A stretch of DNA of 64,000 nucleotides from the NCBI GenBank assembly GCA_951799445.1, contig OX637288.1, forward strand, positions 34,513,288 through 34,577,287, given 5' to 3'. This document shows, one piece after another, positions 10,664 to 22,668 of this stretch. Source of the stretch: Pseudisothecium myosuroides (taxonomy: Eukaryota; Streptophyta; Bryopsida; Hypnales; Lembophyllaceae). The notes beneath the pieces were generated by a model. That model had not been told where the DNA came from and did not search any database. It worked only from the letters and a program-made list of their open reading frames with translations. The translations under genes were made by a program, and so were the position numbers. How positions within the stretch are numbered: the stretch's first letter is position 1; each line of letters begins with the position of its first letter.

Positions 10664-12700
10664 ACCCCTAATTTTGGTGTTTCAAGGAGTTTTGTCCTAC
10701 TTTGTTTTTCTCAAACTCCAACTCTTGGTCTCTCATTTCACACACTTTATGATTATCTCTATTGTCGAGTGCTTAATATCCCTATGGTGAAGTCAATGAA
10801 GTTCTTTCATTGTTCCAAAAAAATTAAAAAAATTGAAATGCCAAGTATCAGTTTCAGCCAATTTTGTTTCGCTAAATCAGTAGAAGCTAAGTTAGTCTGG
10901 CTCACAAGAAGTGCATTTTTAGGGGCTTTGGCTGTCTCGGTTATTTTTTCCTGCACTGAACTACAACTTTTCCTTCTTATTTTTTTGGCACAAATAAACC
11001 AAATTACCACTTTTGAGGTGAGACAACCAAGGGGAATTATTAGGGACTGCTCAAATGCTAGCATTTTTTTCGGTGCATTTCTTTGATGCCACTTGCAAAC
11101 AGTTTGGGGATCTCTCAAAGGTAAGAGCATCTGAAGGATATCATTCGAAAAATCTGATTGATATCATTCGAAAAAGGGATTGAGCATTGTTCTTTTCATT
11201 GAACTGCATGTCAGGCTGTTTATTGTTTTGTTTTGTTTTTCTGTTTTTTTTTATCACATGGACACCTTCCATTGCAAGTGGAAACCGTACAACGAACCAG
11301 AGCTAACACCCTGGCAAAATATTTACATGTAAGGCTTTTTGTTGGCTCTTGTTGGCAGTCAAAAAGCAATTCTAGATTCACTTAAAATTCATTTTTTTGG
11401 AACAATTTGAATGAACTATGAAATTTCAAATTGCTGAAATAGGAAAACTCAAATCTCCTTGGCAAGGAGAAATTGTTGGTATTGTTGTCAAGATTTGTGA
11501 ACCACCATATTGGTTCACCTATTATAAAATGAAAATATAAACCATGTTTGTGAATTTACAAGTCCGGAAGACTGGAAGTATTAGTATTCTAGATTATACT
11601 ACAACCATCAATTAAGAAGTTTTTTGCTAGATAACAATGGAAATTTTGGGAGGTTAGGCAGTAAAAATCTAGAAAATGCAATAAAAAAAAAAAAAAGGAA
11701 AAATTATAGGGAAAAAAAATAGGGATTTTAAACAAAAAAGACTTTAAGCAAGATTTGGTAAAGTAACCAAGCTTTAGGCAAATAGTAAAATGATGATAAA
11801 ATAAAACCCAAAATACAATTTAGTAAGAAAATGAAATTAGAGTTTCATTAGAAACCAAAAAGATAACAAGCACAAAATTACAAAACTAAAATGAAAACAA
11901 AATACTATAGGTAGGAAATTAGATTAGAATTATATTGCAAACCAAAAAAATAAGAAATACAAGAAAGACAAAAGTATATCAAAAATAAATACTACAAGTA
12001 GAAAATGAAATTATCTAGAAGTAAATTAAAAACAACAAAAAATAATAAATAAGGTAAAAACATAAAAGAAATTAGTAAAATTAATTGTTATTAGAACACT
12101 AAAATAGTGATAGAAATTCTAAGGGGTTTGGTAGTAATTTAGAGGTTTTATAGTAATTTAGGGGATTTTATATCAAATTACCGCAATTTGTACCTATTCG
12201 GCGCATGTTACACTAAATTAGTAAATTAATAGTAAATTAAAGTAGGATGAAATTAGTTTGTTAGAGAATTTGGTATATGCAAAATTAGGGTTTAAAGCCC
12301 TGTTTCTCTCTTGCAATTTTCTTGTGTGTGTCTTGGAAGAGCTCTTGCAAAATTGTAGCAAAAAATGAACTAAAAAGTGTTAAACAAAATGATAAACATT
12401 CATGAATTAGGATTAGGAGCGCTTGTCTCTTTTGATTTTGTATGCATGATGTGTTTCAAGAATTTGTCAATAGTTATGGTAGAAAATGAACAAAAAAAAT
12501 GGTAGAAAACTAATGGCAATGATTTAAAGTTGAAAGTAGGAACCATTTGTCGAATAGATTTACCGTTCTATGGAAGAAAATGGATGAAAAATGTAGGATG
12601 TTTAGGTCAGATTGGAATTGATGGGATTGTTATAAAATATATTTAGGGTTTGATTTGGGAAAATGAAGAAAATAAAGGAATGGGCTGATTGGGCGATTTA
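10664..12700. other. Intergenic DNA with an A-rich low-complexity stretch
   Basis: No supported gene. About 11640-12260 is A-rich with weak ~60-80-bp periodicity (repeated AAATGAAATTA and ATAAATACTAC-like words). A short direct repeat, GATATCATTCGAAAAA, occurs near 11139 and 11159. An open frame at 10649-11086 has no recognisable domain and looks like chance. Confidence 0.4.
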
Positions 12701-14380
12701 TTGACTAGTGAAGAAGGGGAAAGAGCGACGGTAGCCCCGTGGTCTGAGAAGATGAGTCAACATGATTTCCTTATTCAATCACGAGAGACTCTAAAGGCCT
12801 CCTGCTATAAGGTAATTGACCCCATTTCATATTCAAGTTTGGATAAGCCTATTGTAGTCACTTAAATTTTCATGATGTACATGTGTTGTATGATATGTAC
12901 TTCACAGAAAGAATTGCGCCTTTAATGGGCTAATCCAAAGTTGTCTCCATAATGGAGTCAATTATCTTATTCCAGTGGTAGGCAAAAAAAGCACTAGAAA
13001 ACAAGAAGAATTTCATTGATTGTCTTGTTAAAGTGGGTGAGCAGAAAAGCAGGATTTCATGTTTCACCAAAATTGGTGAACAATCTAAGTGGTCAAGATT
13101 GGTCAATCTTGAGGGAATTTATACGTGTGGAATTCTTATTGGATCTTTCTCCACCCACTGGATCCATATGACACTACAATTGCTCACTTGGAATCCTCTA
13201 GTTCCCCCTCTGAACTTTGCCCACCCACGGAGCATAGTAGGAGGCGCTCGTTTAATTGCAAGAGACTCGCAAGGGTTGCCATAGTCGAGGATCCAACTCT
13301 AAGCAACTCTAAGCCTTGGTGACTGATTTGGCGCATTTAAAGACACGGTTAGGCAACCGAATATGGCCAATTGGGGAAGAGAATCAACACAAGTGGCGGA
13401 ATCCAACCTTCCCACTGCGTTCCCTCACCTCTTAGGGCCCGCTTCCATGTGAGAATCGGGTGGGTGAAGCTCACCGAGATCGGTCAGATGGGGAGTCCGG
13501 TTTTTCTGCAACTCCCATCTAACAGACTAATGAATGCCTCTGTGGAGGCTCATTCTGCACGGGAGCTCGCCCCAGCAGCTCGCTTCGATGCAGAATGCCC
13601 CTACTCAGGCACGTTCTCTAGTACGGAAGCAAACGACGGCGCCTGAATCGTAGGGAGAAGAAAGAAGTAAAAAAATCCACAAGAAAGGAGGAAACGGAAT
13701 CAGCGGGCGAGAATCTGGAGCCACTGACGGCGCTGACGACAGCCCACTGACATCACGGGGATTTCGAGTTTTCGACCTCAAAAGGGAGATCATTCGTCGA
13801 AGGAGATCATTCACCGGCAGCAGCGGAAGGATTTGAAGGGAATATGCAGCCTGCATACACGAATCGAGCAGATGCGAAGCTCGGGATTCCCGGCAGCAGA
13901 CGGAACCAAAACAGCGACAACAGTGAATTCGGCACGAGGGCACCGGCAGAGAGAAGGAGAAAAGCACAAGCTAGTCAACCGAGCTCACCACTAAGTTAAG
14001 TTAAGTTAGCATCTCCGGAGCCACAGCTGAGAATACCATCAAAGACAGTGACATCGAAACTCATACATACATACTGAAAATGATGAGTAGAATTACAGAG
14101 TGAGCGCAAGACTTAAGTACAGATTATTGGACAATGAAATAAATCTATCTATGAATGGATGATACAGTAAACATCGAGGTGAAGTCATGTTCATCAACAA
14201 CAGCGAGAAAGACGACGCGGGACCACGAGGAGAGGGACGCATGGTGGACTATACAAAAGTATGAAGGAGAAGCTTAGACAGAGCTACGCGGTTTGCGATA
14301 CCTCCCTTCCAGTTGCTTTGTTTTATGCCAACCAGTCTGGTAGGATTTCAGATATGGCGTGCACTGTCTATTGTGTCCTG
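12700..14380. other. GC-higher block, identity unknown
   Basis: Composition rises here relative to both flanks and several open stretches of 65-120 codons occur on both strands (for example + 13125-13322 and the - strand around 13605-13960). None has a recognisable domain or convincing splice structure, and the best minus-strand frame lacks an ATG. It could be a decayed gene, an unrecognised non-coding transcript or captured DNA. A 15-bp cDNA-adapter-like sequence sits at 13925-13939. Confidence 0.35.
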
Positions 14381-14390
14381 GATTGGTTAA

Positions 14391-14787
14391 CCCCTAAAGT
14401 GTTTTTGACTATGTTTTCACCAAAAATGTTCCAAAAATGTCCCCAAAATGTCACTTCTTGTACAAGTACCAAATTTTAGAAAAAAAATATTTTTGGACAC
14501 AAGTAACCATAGGATCTTGTAGTACGTTGGTTTGAGAAGATGTGGAAAAAATTTCAGAAATTTTCGCCGTGTAAATTGCAAGATATTAGCATTTGAATTG
14601 ACAAAAATCCATTTTTGGGCCCTGCAAAAAATTGGGTAGCTATACTTCACAAGGTCACATTTGTATGAAAAAAATGTCCAAAATGGTGGTGCTTCTTTGG
14701 ATTCATTATTCAAGGCAAGTTGGCTACATGCTTGAAAAATTTCAGATCATTTGGAATTGTACAACACATAGGAAAAAAAATAGGAAG
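14391..14787 (-). mobile_element. TTAA element, subfamily A, truncated copy 3
   Basis: TTAA (14387-14390) is followed by CCCCTAAAGTGTTTTTGACT, which matches the right end of 7710-8632 in inverse orientation. Collinearity stops near 14787 with no second terminus, so about 500 bp of the far end is missing. Confidence 0.7.
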
Positions 14788-15175
14788 GTGACAATAAAAT
14801 GACTGCGTTAGCTTCTCTAGTATTGTTGGGGCAACAACTAGAGGGGGTTCAATTCTTGCCAAGGGATGCTTGTGGCACGAAGAGGGAGGGGCTTCTAAGA
14901 GGGGAAGTCATGCTTGCCTCCCGATGCACAGGCCTATTTAAAAAATGAATCCTTTTTGTTTTTGGCAATGTTCAATTGGACACAATGAATCATAAAAATC
15001 ACCACAAATTCATTCAATTTCTAACACCCCAATTCTTCAATTTTGGAAAAATTAGCTCATGTGAAGAAGATGATTTTACTTTGGAATAAAAAAAATTCCT
15101 AATTATATTGAAAGACATTAATCATAACATTCTTGAATAGGGAGACTAGGAGATCCATCTATGGTGTCACATTAA

Positions 15176-16477
15176 CCCCTTAAGGACCAAAGTCCCCTCG
15201 GGGGACTTTTGAGTGATTGCAAGAAACACTTCACCTTTTTTTTGTCCCCTTGACCTTGGACAGGTAGTTTTTTGCTCATAACTTTTTCATCGTTTGTCCA
15301 TCTTCTATGAAACTTGAAATGAAGGTACATGTGGTAGTTGCAGATGTTGAGTAATTTTTTGGGTTATTTTAAAATTATTTTACTATTTTTAAACTGCCCC
15401 CGATTGGATGTCTACCTTGGCCATTTTGAAGGTTTTTAGTACTATTTTTTGCCCAAAATTCCGAATTTGAAGCTCAAAATTGGTATACTAGGACTTCTAC
15501 TAAAGTTACACAAGCTCACCAAATATTTTCTAAAAATAGTTAATTTTCCATCTTCCACATGTGCTCAAAGTGCACTACCTTTGTGCAAGTGTAGAGAATA
15601 CAATTTTATTTTCCCAATAGTGAAAATTGGTAAAAAGGAGCATCTATAAGTTAGGAAAAATGTCTTTTTTTTTGAGAATTTTTTGAATTTTTTGACTATT
15701 TTTTAAGAATTAAATTCCATTTTGTCTATTTTCTTGCATTTTTCAACCCTCTTTGACCGTGCATAACTCTTAGAGATAAATTTTTTTAGGTCTGAATTTT
15801 TGCACATATCATTTTTTTAATGCTTTACACATTATCCATATTTTATTTTATTTAAAAAAAATTTATTCCAAAATCCACAAACAGGAGTGAAATGGCCGTT
15901 TTGAGCCAAAATCGGCAGGTGTTTCTTGCAACTACCCTTTTGGGATTTTGGGCAGGCTCGTGTGACCTCAAAGTTTGACCTGATTTTTTGAAACTTTTTT
16001 TGAAGATAGGTAATGTTAGTAATTTTCTAAAAATATAATTTTTTCAATTGGTGCCTGGGAGCAAAAGTTATGCCACCCTTAACTGAAAAAATTGTTCGCC
16101 GGGCACAAAAAAAAACCCACAAAAAAATGATTTTTTTTTTAACTTTAAATTTTTTTTCTGAAAGATCATGTTTTTGTCTATATTTGAAGCTTTGATTCAT
16201 TCTATTTGGACTCAGAATGAGAAAGTTTTGAGCAATCTTGTTTTTTGGGCAATCTAAGTATCTTCTTCAAAAAAACTTCTTTTTCCAACTTCAAATGCTA
16301 ATATCTTCCAATCCATACGGTCAAACTTCATGAAATTTTTACCACATGATCTGAGACAAGTGAACTACAAGATCCTACGGTTAGATTCTAAAAAAAAATT
16401 GGTTTAGGAAGCGATCGCAGCAGAAATGGCAGTTTTCAGTGGTTTTGGAGCCAGAAAATGCCTTGGTCCTTTAGGGG
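15176..16477 (+). mobile_element. TTAA-flanked element, subfamily B, copy 1, carrying a nested insertion
   Basis: TTAA (15172-15175), CCCCTTAAGGACCAAAG at the left, TTGGTCCTTTAGGGG at the right, TTAA (16478-16481). Subfamily B starts with a near-terminal palindrome, GTCCCCTCGGGGGAC. Compared with 29223-30143 this copy has a ~727-bp insertion at 15211-15937 and a ~370-bp internal deletion between short CTTCAAAAAA repeats. Confidence 0.75.
15211..15937. mobile_element. Nested MITE inside the TTAA element
   Basis: Ends GAGTGATTGCAAGAAACAC and GTGTTTCTTGCAACTACCC are inverted relatives. TTTT lies on both sides, and the uninterrupted host sequence is visible in the homologous element at 29223-30143. 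The termini resemble the TTGCAAGAAA family; the interior does not obviously match. Confidence 0.6.
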
Positions 16478-16481
16478 TTAA

Positions 16482-17392
16482 CAAAAATAATTTGTATTAC
16501 AGTGGTCCACATTTCAAGGACAATCTTGCATTCAATATTTTTCTTAGTGAAAGAAATGGAACATTAGGAAAAATTTCAACCCTCAAAGAGATTGCAAATT
16601 TTGCAACCCCGTTGTGCAATTATTTAAAAAAATTAAAAATAGATCATTTTTCTTTCTTTCTGTAATTGCCCCCCGAGGGTGCCAAAAATAAAAAACTTGC
16701 AATCTCTTTGAGGGCTTAAATTTTTCCTAATGGGAATGGCAATATACCAACCAAATTTTGAAACTTTTTTGCACACTCTTGGGTAGTGTATTGCCAATTT
16801 TTTAAGCCACTTTGTATAATAAGATGATTTCAAGTAAGCTAGACTATGTATTTGCTTATGAAAATTTGCATGCTTTTATTAGGACTGAAGAGGCTATGAC
16901 AATATACAACTAAAAGGCGTAAAGGTTCAATTATGTCTAGAATAAAAAATTTAGTCTAAGAGCATTCAAAGTCTATTGTCCCTATTGGACATGGATGAAT
17001 TACTTCCACTACCAGAAAAAACAGTGTCCGATCTAACATGATAATCTATTCATATATGTTGGTTAGGATAGTTGATTAGGACATTTTGATTTGGACAAAA
17101 ATCAACACTTCTATAGTTCTATGTTGATTTTATATCTTGATTCGGTCAAATTAAAAAAATTAGTATTATTATTCAATAATTTGGTAGGTAAGTTGCTGCT
17201 TAAGTAAGGTTGTCACGTCTATAGGCCAACCAAACGAGTTGGATTGCAACGTCAACAACCAACAAATTGATGTCAAATAATTAATTAAAGTTCCCAAAAT
17301 AGATTCTACACTTTAAAATTTAACTTTAAGAAATTCAGCACTATATTCAAAATATTTCAATATATTTTGCATTTAAACTTTGAATGTTGCTT
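16482..17392. other. AT-rich intergenic DNA
   Basis: No gene seen. Around 16550-16590 and 16690-16730 an inverted pair containing CAAAGAGATTGCAA suggests another decayed foldback element. Confidence 0.35.
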
Positions 17393-18050
17393 ACCTTGGA
17401 GATTGGAGGGAGGAAATTACAAGATCTTTATACAAGTGGGTTAGCAATAGATAGGACAATCCATATGGGATTTGTAAATAAGGATTAGTAGGAGCTCAAC
17501 CGCTCATACTTAAATCAAAAGTAGGAATTGTGGTTTAAGTAGAATTTCAGACCTCATTTAGGCAATGTAGAGTTACTTTTTTCAGAAAATTTTGAATTAA
17601 ATTAATGTGGAAAATTAAGCTAAATTTCATCTCTAGAAATCCGTTTGAGATTTTAAGCTTTCAATCAAAAGTTATGGTCAAATTTGAAAGAGGGGTTGAA
17701 AGGAACCACATTGTCTTTGACAATTTCAAACATCTGAAATTTGTCTATAACTTTTGATTGGAGGCTTGAAATATCAAACGGATTTTTGGAGATGTAATTT
17801 GGCCTAATTTCACAACTTTTTTTAATGCAAAAGGTATGAAAAAGGTATTCTACTATGCCAAAATGAGGTCTGAAATTCTATTTTGCACACAATTCCTACA
17901 TTTTGACAATCAGTGGTCAAGCTCTCATCTTCAAATTATCCCATACTCTTTGAGAATTCATGATGGGCAATGAATTCCAATATAAAAACAACCTCTCCTT
18001 CTATCATTCTCACTAAGTTTCAAAAAAGAAAGTCCATCACCTTGCTATGC
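17393..18050. mobile_element. Foldback (long hairpin) element, copy 1
   Basis: Two long inverted arms, roughly 17520-17700 and 17725-17915, pair imperfectly around a short centre near 17705. They share words such as AATTTCAGACCTCATTT and its inverse AAATGAGGTCTGAAATT, and TCCGTTTGAGATTTT with its relatives. A transcript would fold into a hairpin of about 180 bp. A second copy in the opposite orientation lies at 26640-27275. Confidence 0.65.
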
Positions 18051-19012
18051 ATCTAGAATATCTTGATTTTAGATGGTCATTGGACTTTATTTTGGACTTT
18101 CCTGCTAACATTGGACATTTTCATTTTTTACAACATTTTGGTCATTTAATTTTTGTTGAATTTAGTTTTTCTTTAACTTATTTAGTTTAATTTTTTTGGT
18201 TCCTCTTAAATAATTATTTTTGGACAACCTTGTCCATCTACTACAATATGTGAAAAAATGAAAATGATATTTAAAGGGTTGCCAAATCATTTGAGCAAAT
18301 TCTTTTGGGTTCAAATCAACCAAATTATGTTGATTGGTGTTCAAAAGACTACCAAATCAACAAGGCCCCAATTTTTTTGGCGCAATCAACATAAATGCAT
18401 TGATCTTCTGTTGATTAGGGCCCCTTTTTCTTGTAGTGTTCCCTAGAACTTCAAACTTTATAATATTTCAATTCATGCAGTCAAATGGGCCAAATTTTCT
18501 CCGCACATTGTCTTGATGTTTAATTTATTTTTGCAATACATTTAGTAAAAAAAATCATTTTGCAATTTGGTCAATACACCCCCAAAATGAAATTTTAAAC
18601 AATTTTACTTGGAAAAATCCTAAATCCTTTAAGAATTAAACTTTCCAATGGCCCATTGCAAACATTCATACAAAAAAATTAATCTTCTATTGAGTTTTAA
18701 GGGCTATATATATAAGTGTAAGCCTTACATATGTCTCAAGCACTTGTTAACATGTTTATATTAAGATTGGGAGGCCAATGCTAATAACTAAATATAAAAT
18801 TTGAAAAACAAAGCTTGTAAATTCCATTGCTGACTTTGGTTTATATACTACGTAATATTGTATTTTATTAGTGTATTAACATATTTATTATTAGTAAATA
18901 TAGTACGAAGTAGTATTTAAAAACCTTTCAAAACTTGGAATACAATGGTGCTTATACCAATTGACTCTAAACACTAATGACATTATAGATTTACGTTTCA
19001 AACCATTGACCC
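18051..19012. other. AT-rich intergenic DNA, nothing recognised
   Basis: Around 18170-18400 there is an inverted similarity (TTTGGTCATTTAATTTT and AACCAAATTATGTTGATT-like words), perhaps a decayed MITE. No gene evidence. Confidence 0.3.
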
Positions 19013-19016
19013 TTAA

Positions 19017-19943
19017 CCCCTAAAGGACCATTGTCCCTTCGGGGGACAAAAGGGATTTTGGGCAGGTCCGTACAGGCTGAAATTTTGTCCTAATTTTTTT
19101 AAACTTTTTATGAAGATAGAAAAACTGATAAGCTTTGTGAGAATTTAATTTTTTTCACAATCGGTGCTTGGGAACAACAGTTATGACCAAATAACCTCAA
19201 AACAGGGGACGGAGGCAACCTAGGCAGCAAAAACAAATTTGTAAAAATTTGAATTTTTATTTTATATTTTTTTTTTCTCATAGATTATATTTTTTTTCTA
19301 TTTTGAAAGCTTTGATTCATTTCATTTGGATTTGTTATGAGAAAGTTATGGACATTCTTGTTTTTTGTGCAGTTAGAGCATTTTCTAGAAAAAAATAATT
19401 TATAGGATTCAATCCTGAATGCAATTTTTCAAAATTTTCATTTTGTTTTTTGCATGGTTTAGTTTACTTGCTAAAACAATCTCACCATTGGGATTAGTGC
19501 ATTCTAATTCCATCTAAAATATATGAATATTTTAGATTTTCCTTCTATCTTGTATCTACTTCTACTTAACAATTTTTTAAAAATAATAATTAAGTTTTTT
19601 TGAATTTTTTTTTCCTAGACTCTCAATTCAATTCTCCACTATAAACATTTAAATCTCAAAACTCTATAGTGCAAAAATTTTAAGTTAAAAATGTCTAAAG
19701 TCAAAAAATTTGGTCCTACAATGTGCTGAAAAACTTGTTTTTTCCACTTTACATGCAGATATCTTGCAATCTGTGTGGTCAAAAATTCTAAAAACATTTC
19801 CACACATTCTTATACCAGTTAGGTGTAAGATCCTACGGTTGAATGTGCAAGAAAAACATTTTTCAAACTTTTTTACTCTTTGCTGTAGAAATGGCAGTTT
19901 TTGAGTGTTTTTTGGCAGAAAAAAGGCCTTGGTCCTTTAGGGA
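19017..19943 (+). mobile_element. TTAA-flanked element, subfamily B, copy 2
   Basis: TTAA (19013-19016), left CCCCTAAAGGACCATTGTCC, right GGTCCTTTAGGGA, TTAA (19944-19947). Full length and uninterrupted, so it serves as the reference for the nested pair at 28781-30523. Non-coding. Confidence 0.8.
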
Positions 19944-19947
19944 TTAA

Positions 19948-20624
19948 GCCAAATGTCAAAGTCATAAAATTCTACCACTAAATGTCAAAGTCATTGATTT
20001 ATAAAATTATAGATCAATCTCGTTATTCAAAATCACATGCTTGGGTTGATTTCTTTGTAATCTTAAGGATTACTTAACCTCTAGAATTTTTTGCAACAAA
20101 ATTGTGTTTTTTGAGGTTTTGATCGACTATTGAGGTTTGACTTTTGACTTGTTTTCTTGCAAAATTTTCATTTTTGGATGTGTATTTTGTATACAATTCT
20201 AAAAATATAATTTGCATGCACAATATAGGATAAACATCTATTTTTAAACATTCAAAGCATTTGTGTACATAGGGATATTGGTACTGATATGTTATTTTTT
20301 TTTTGCAATGAAATGAACTGTATTATTAGGTAATAATTTACCACTACCTAATTTATGATACCATATCAATATTTCAATTTTTTTGGAGAATTAAAAATTT
20401 AGTCCTTGCTTGTTATAATTTTTTTGTGGAATTATCTATAGAAATGGAAACATCAAAAAATGTTCATGAATTCATTGATCCTTCAGCTAGAGCACTCATA
20501 GGTAGCATTTACAACCAACTAATAAAGAATCCTAAGAAATTGACATGTAATGGTTCCATGTATTTATAAAGTGTTCATGAAATCCATGGCGAGGGATAGA
20601 ATTTTAAGTCATCAAACCCCTGTA
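19948..20624. other. AT-rich intergenic DNA, nothing recognised
   Basis: No gene, RNA or repeat boundary was recognised. Confidence 0.4.
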
Positions 20625-20628
20625 TTAA

Positions 20629-22108
20629 TTCCTAGGGACCAATGCCTTTTTTTCATCAAAAAGCACTCAAAATTGTCATTTCTATTGCAAAGAGCAAAAT
20701 ACTTAGATCTTTTTTTTTGCATATCTAACCGTAAGATCTTATATTTAGACTGGTATTAAGATGTACAGAAGAAATTTCAAAAACTTTGACCGTGTAGATT
20801 GCAAGATATTGGCATCCAAAGTGAAGAAAACAAGTTTTATTGCACCTTGCTTGACTAGATTTTGGCTTCGAATCTTTTAAACTTAAATTTTTTGTACTAC
20901 TACTTTTGATTTTCTAATTTTTTATGTTGAATAGTTGAGTTGAGAATCTAGGGAAAAAAATTCAGGAAAAAAGCATTAAAAATTGTTAAGTAGAAGTAGG
21001 TTCAAGATTGAAGGGAAAACTAAACCGTTAATAACTCTAAGATGGAATTGAAACATAATAATTCCAACGGTAAGATTGTTCTAGCAAACAAACTTAACCC
21101 TGTCTAATATATATTTTTTAAATTGTAAAAATTACATTAAAAAATGCCAAAATTCTATGAGTTATTTTTTGAAGAAGATGTTTAGATTGCTAGAAAAACT
21201 AAGATTGTTTATAACTTTCTCATCACTAGTCCAAATAGAATGATTCAAAGCTTGATATATAGACAAAAATGTAATATTTTAGAGAAAAATTTAATTTATT
21301 GGGACCTTTTGTGATTATTTTGTGCTACCCGCTGACCTTTATTTTTGGCTTATTGTACCATAACTTTTGCTCCCAGGCCTTCTCTGAAATAAAAATTATA
21401 TGTCCACAAAAACTCTCGCAAAACTGCTTATCCTCAAAAATTTCAAAAACATTCACTACAAATTGAGACAATAGGAATCTACCTGGACACAAATTGTCCT
21501 TCAAGGAAACAAACGGTCCTTTAACCCTGGAGCGTCTGGATTCATCTCCAAAATTTTCGATTTGAGAAAACCCATTATAAACTACAATTTGGAAGAATAT
21601 TTTGGAATTGGTATACAAACGAAAGCTGTAGATTTTGATTTTTAAATTCTATCCATACGGTTAGATCTACTAATGCTATCACCAATCTTTTTCTATAAAT
21701 TTTGAAAAGAAAATTTCAGAATTCCTTCTAAATTCAATTACAAGTAAAATATTATCATTTTTTGAGTAAAACTTGTTGGAATGGATTTGAAATAAGGTTC
21801 TCTTCATATGGTGATTTTTTGAAATTTTTGTGACCTTTACATCTTTGACCTCATTTTTGCACATCTAGTTTTGAACTAAAGTCAATGCAAATTGACCACT
21901 TGACATACTTCCACATTTGTAATTTTAGAAATGTATATATTCTAGTAAGACCAAATCCAACCGATGGATAGGACAACAACTTGATAAAGTATCACCAAAA
22001 ATTAGGATGACTTTCATCCAAGCAGGAATGAGACAGAAACAAGGATCTGAATCTGTTCATCGTCCAGAAAATGGACGTCGGAGCGCTCCAGGGTTAAAGG
22101 TTAGATAT
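20629..22108 (-). mobile_element. TTAA element, subfamily B, old inverted copy interrupted by a second TTAA element
   Basis: After TTAA (20625-20628) the sequence follows subfamily B in inverse orientation, including TAACCGTAAGATCTTA and the block around AGTCCAAATAGAATGATTC. Its far terminus (ACGGTCCTT) is broken at 21521 by the element at 21525-22093. Termini are more diverged than in other copies, suggesting an older insertion. Confidence 0.6.
21525..22093. mobile_element. Second TTAA family: CCCTGGAGCG element, 569 bp
   Basis: Termini CCCTGGAGCG and CGCTCCAGGG form a perfect 10-bp inverted repeat bounded by TTAA at 21521-21524 and 22094-22097. The interior differs from the subfamily A/B elements. 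The TTAA duplication and CCC ends again fit piggyBac-type mobilisation. Confidence 0.75.
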
Positions 22109-22668
22109 GATAGTTTTTCAAACATGTTCCTTTAATCAACACCTTATGTTAAATTTATTATAATACCTTCAAATATATATTTCACATCTTTTCTTAGAAT
22201 TGACTTAGTTGGTAATATTATTTGAATTTAATAAAATGGACTATATATTTGTATTTATGTTGATTCTAACAAAACTCCTATAGTACCCGCCTACCTCTAG
22301 ACTGATGGGAAAATTTAGAAGCATTCTATATGAATTTTTGAGTGATTTGGCTTCAAAAATTTATTTTTTGTAATTATTAAAGGATTTTTGAGGTAGATTT
22401 TTTCACAATTGGGAACATTCTTTTTTCAAGCCATTGAGGGCAATGGCATGAAAAATCATCTTTTGGCTATAAAATATGTGTTTTTAAATTTCTTTAAATT
22501 TTTATTTTCCATATCTTGTTGCTATATACATTACAACAATCCACCATTTAAATTGTGGAAAAATGTATTGTTGAAATTTTGATAAATTTATTGATGTTTT
22601 TGGATGTTTAATTCTTTTCAAAAGCATCATAGTCATAGTAATGCAACATGCAGAGCGGTGATTGTACA

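Noticed and set aside
10649..11130. Open frames of 107-145 codons on both strands
   Set aside because: Low-complexity, mutually antisense, no domain or splice signals; the plus frame starts within the end of a MITE.
11640..12260. A tandem satellite in the A-rich stretch
   Set aside because: Periodicity is too weak and irregular by eye to distinguish from low-complexity AT-rich sequence.
13605..13967. A 120-codon minus-strand gene in the GC-higher block
   Set aside because: Opens with GTG, has no recognisable domain and overlaps the adapter-like sequence; kept only as an unidentified block.
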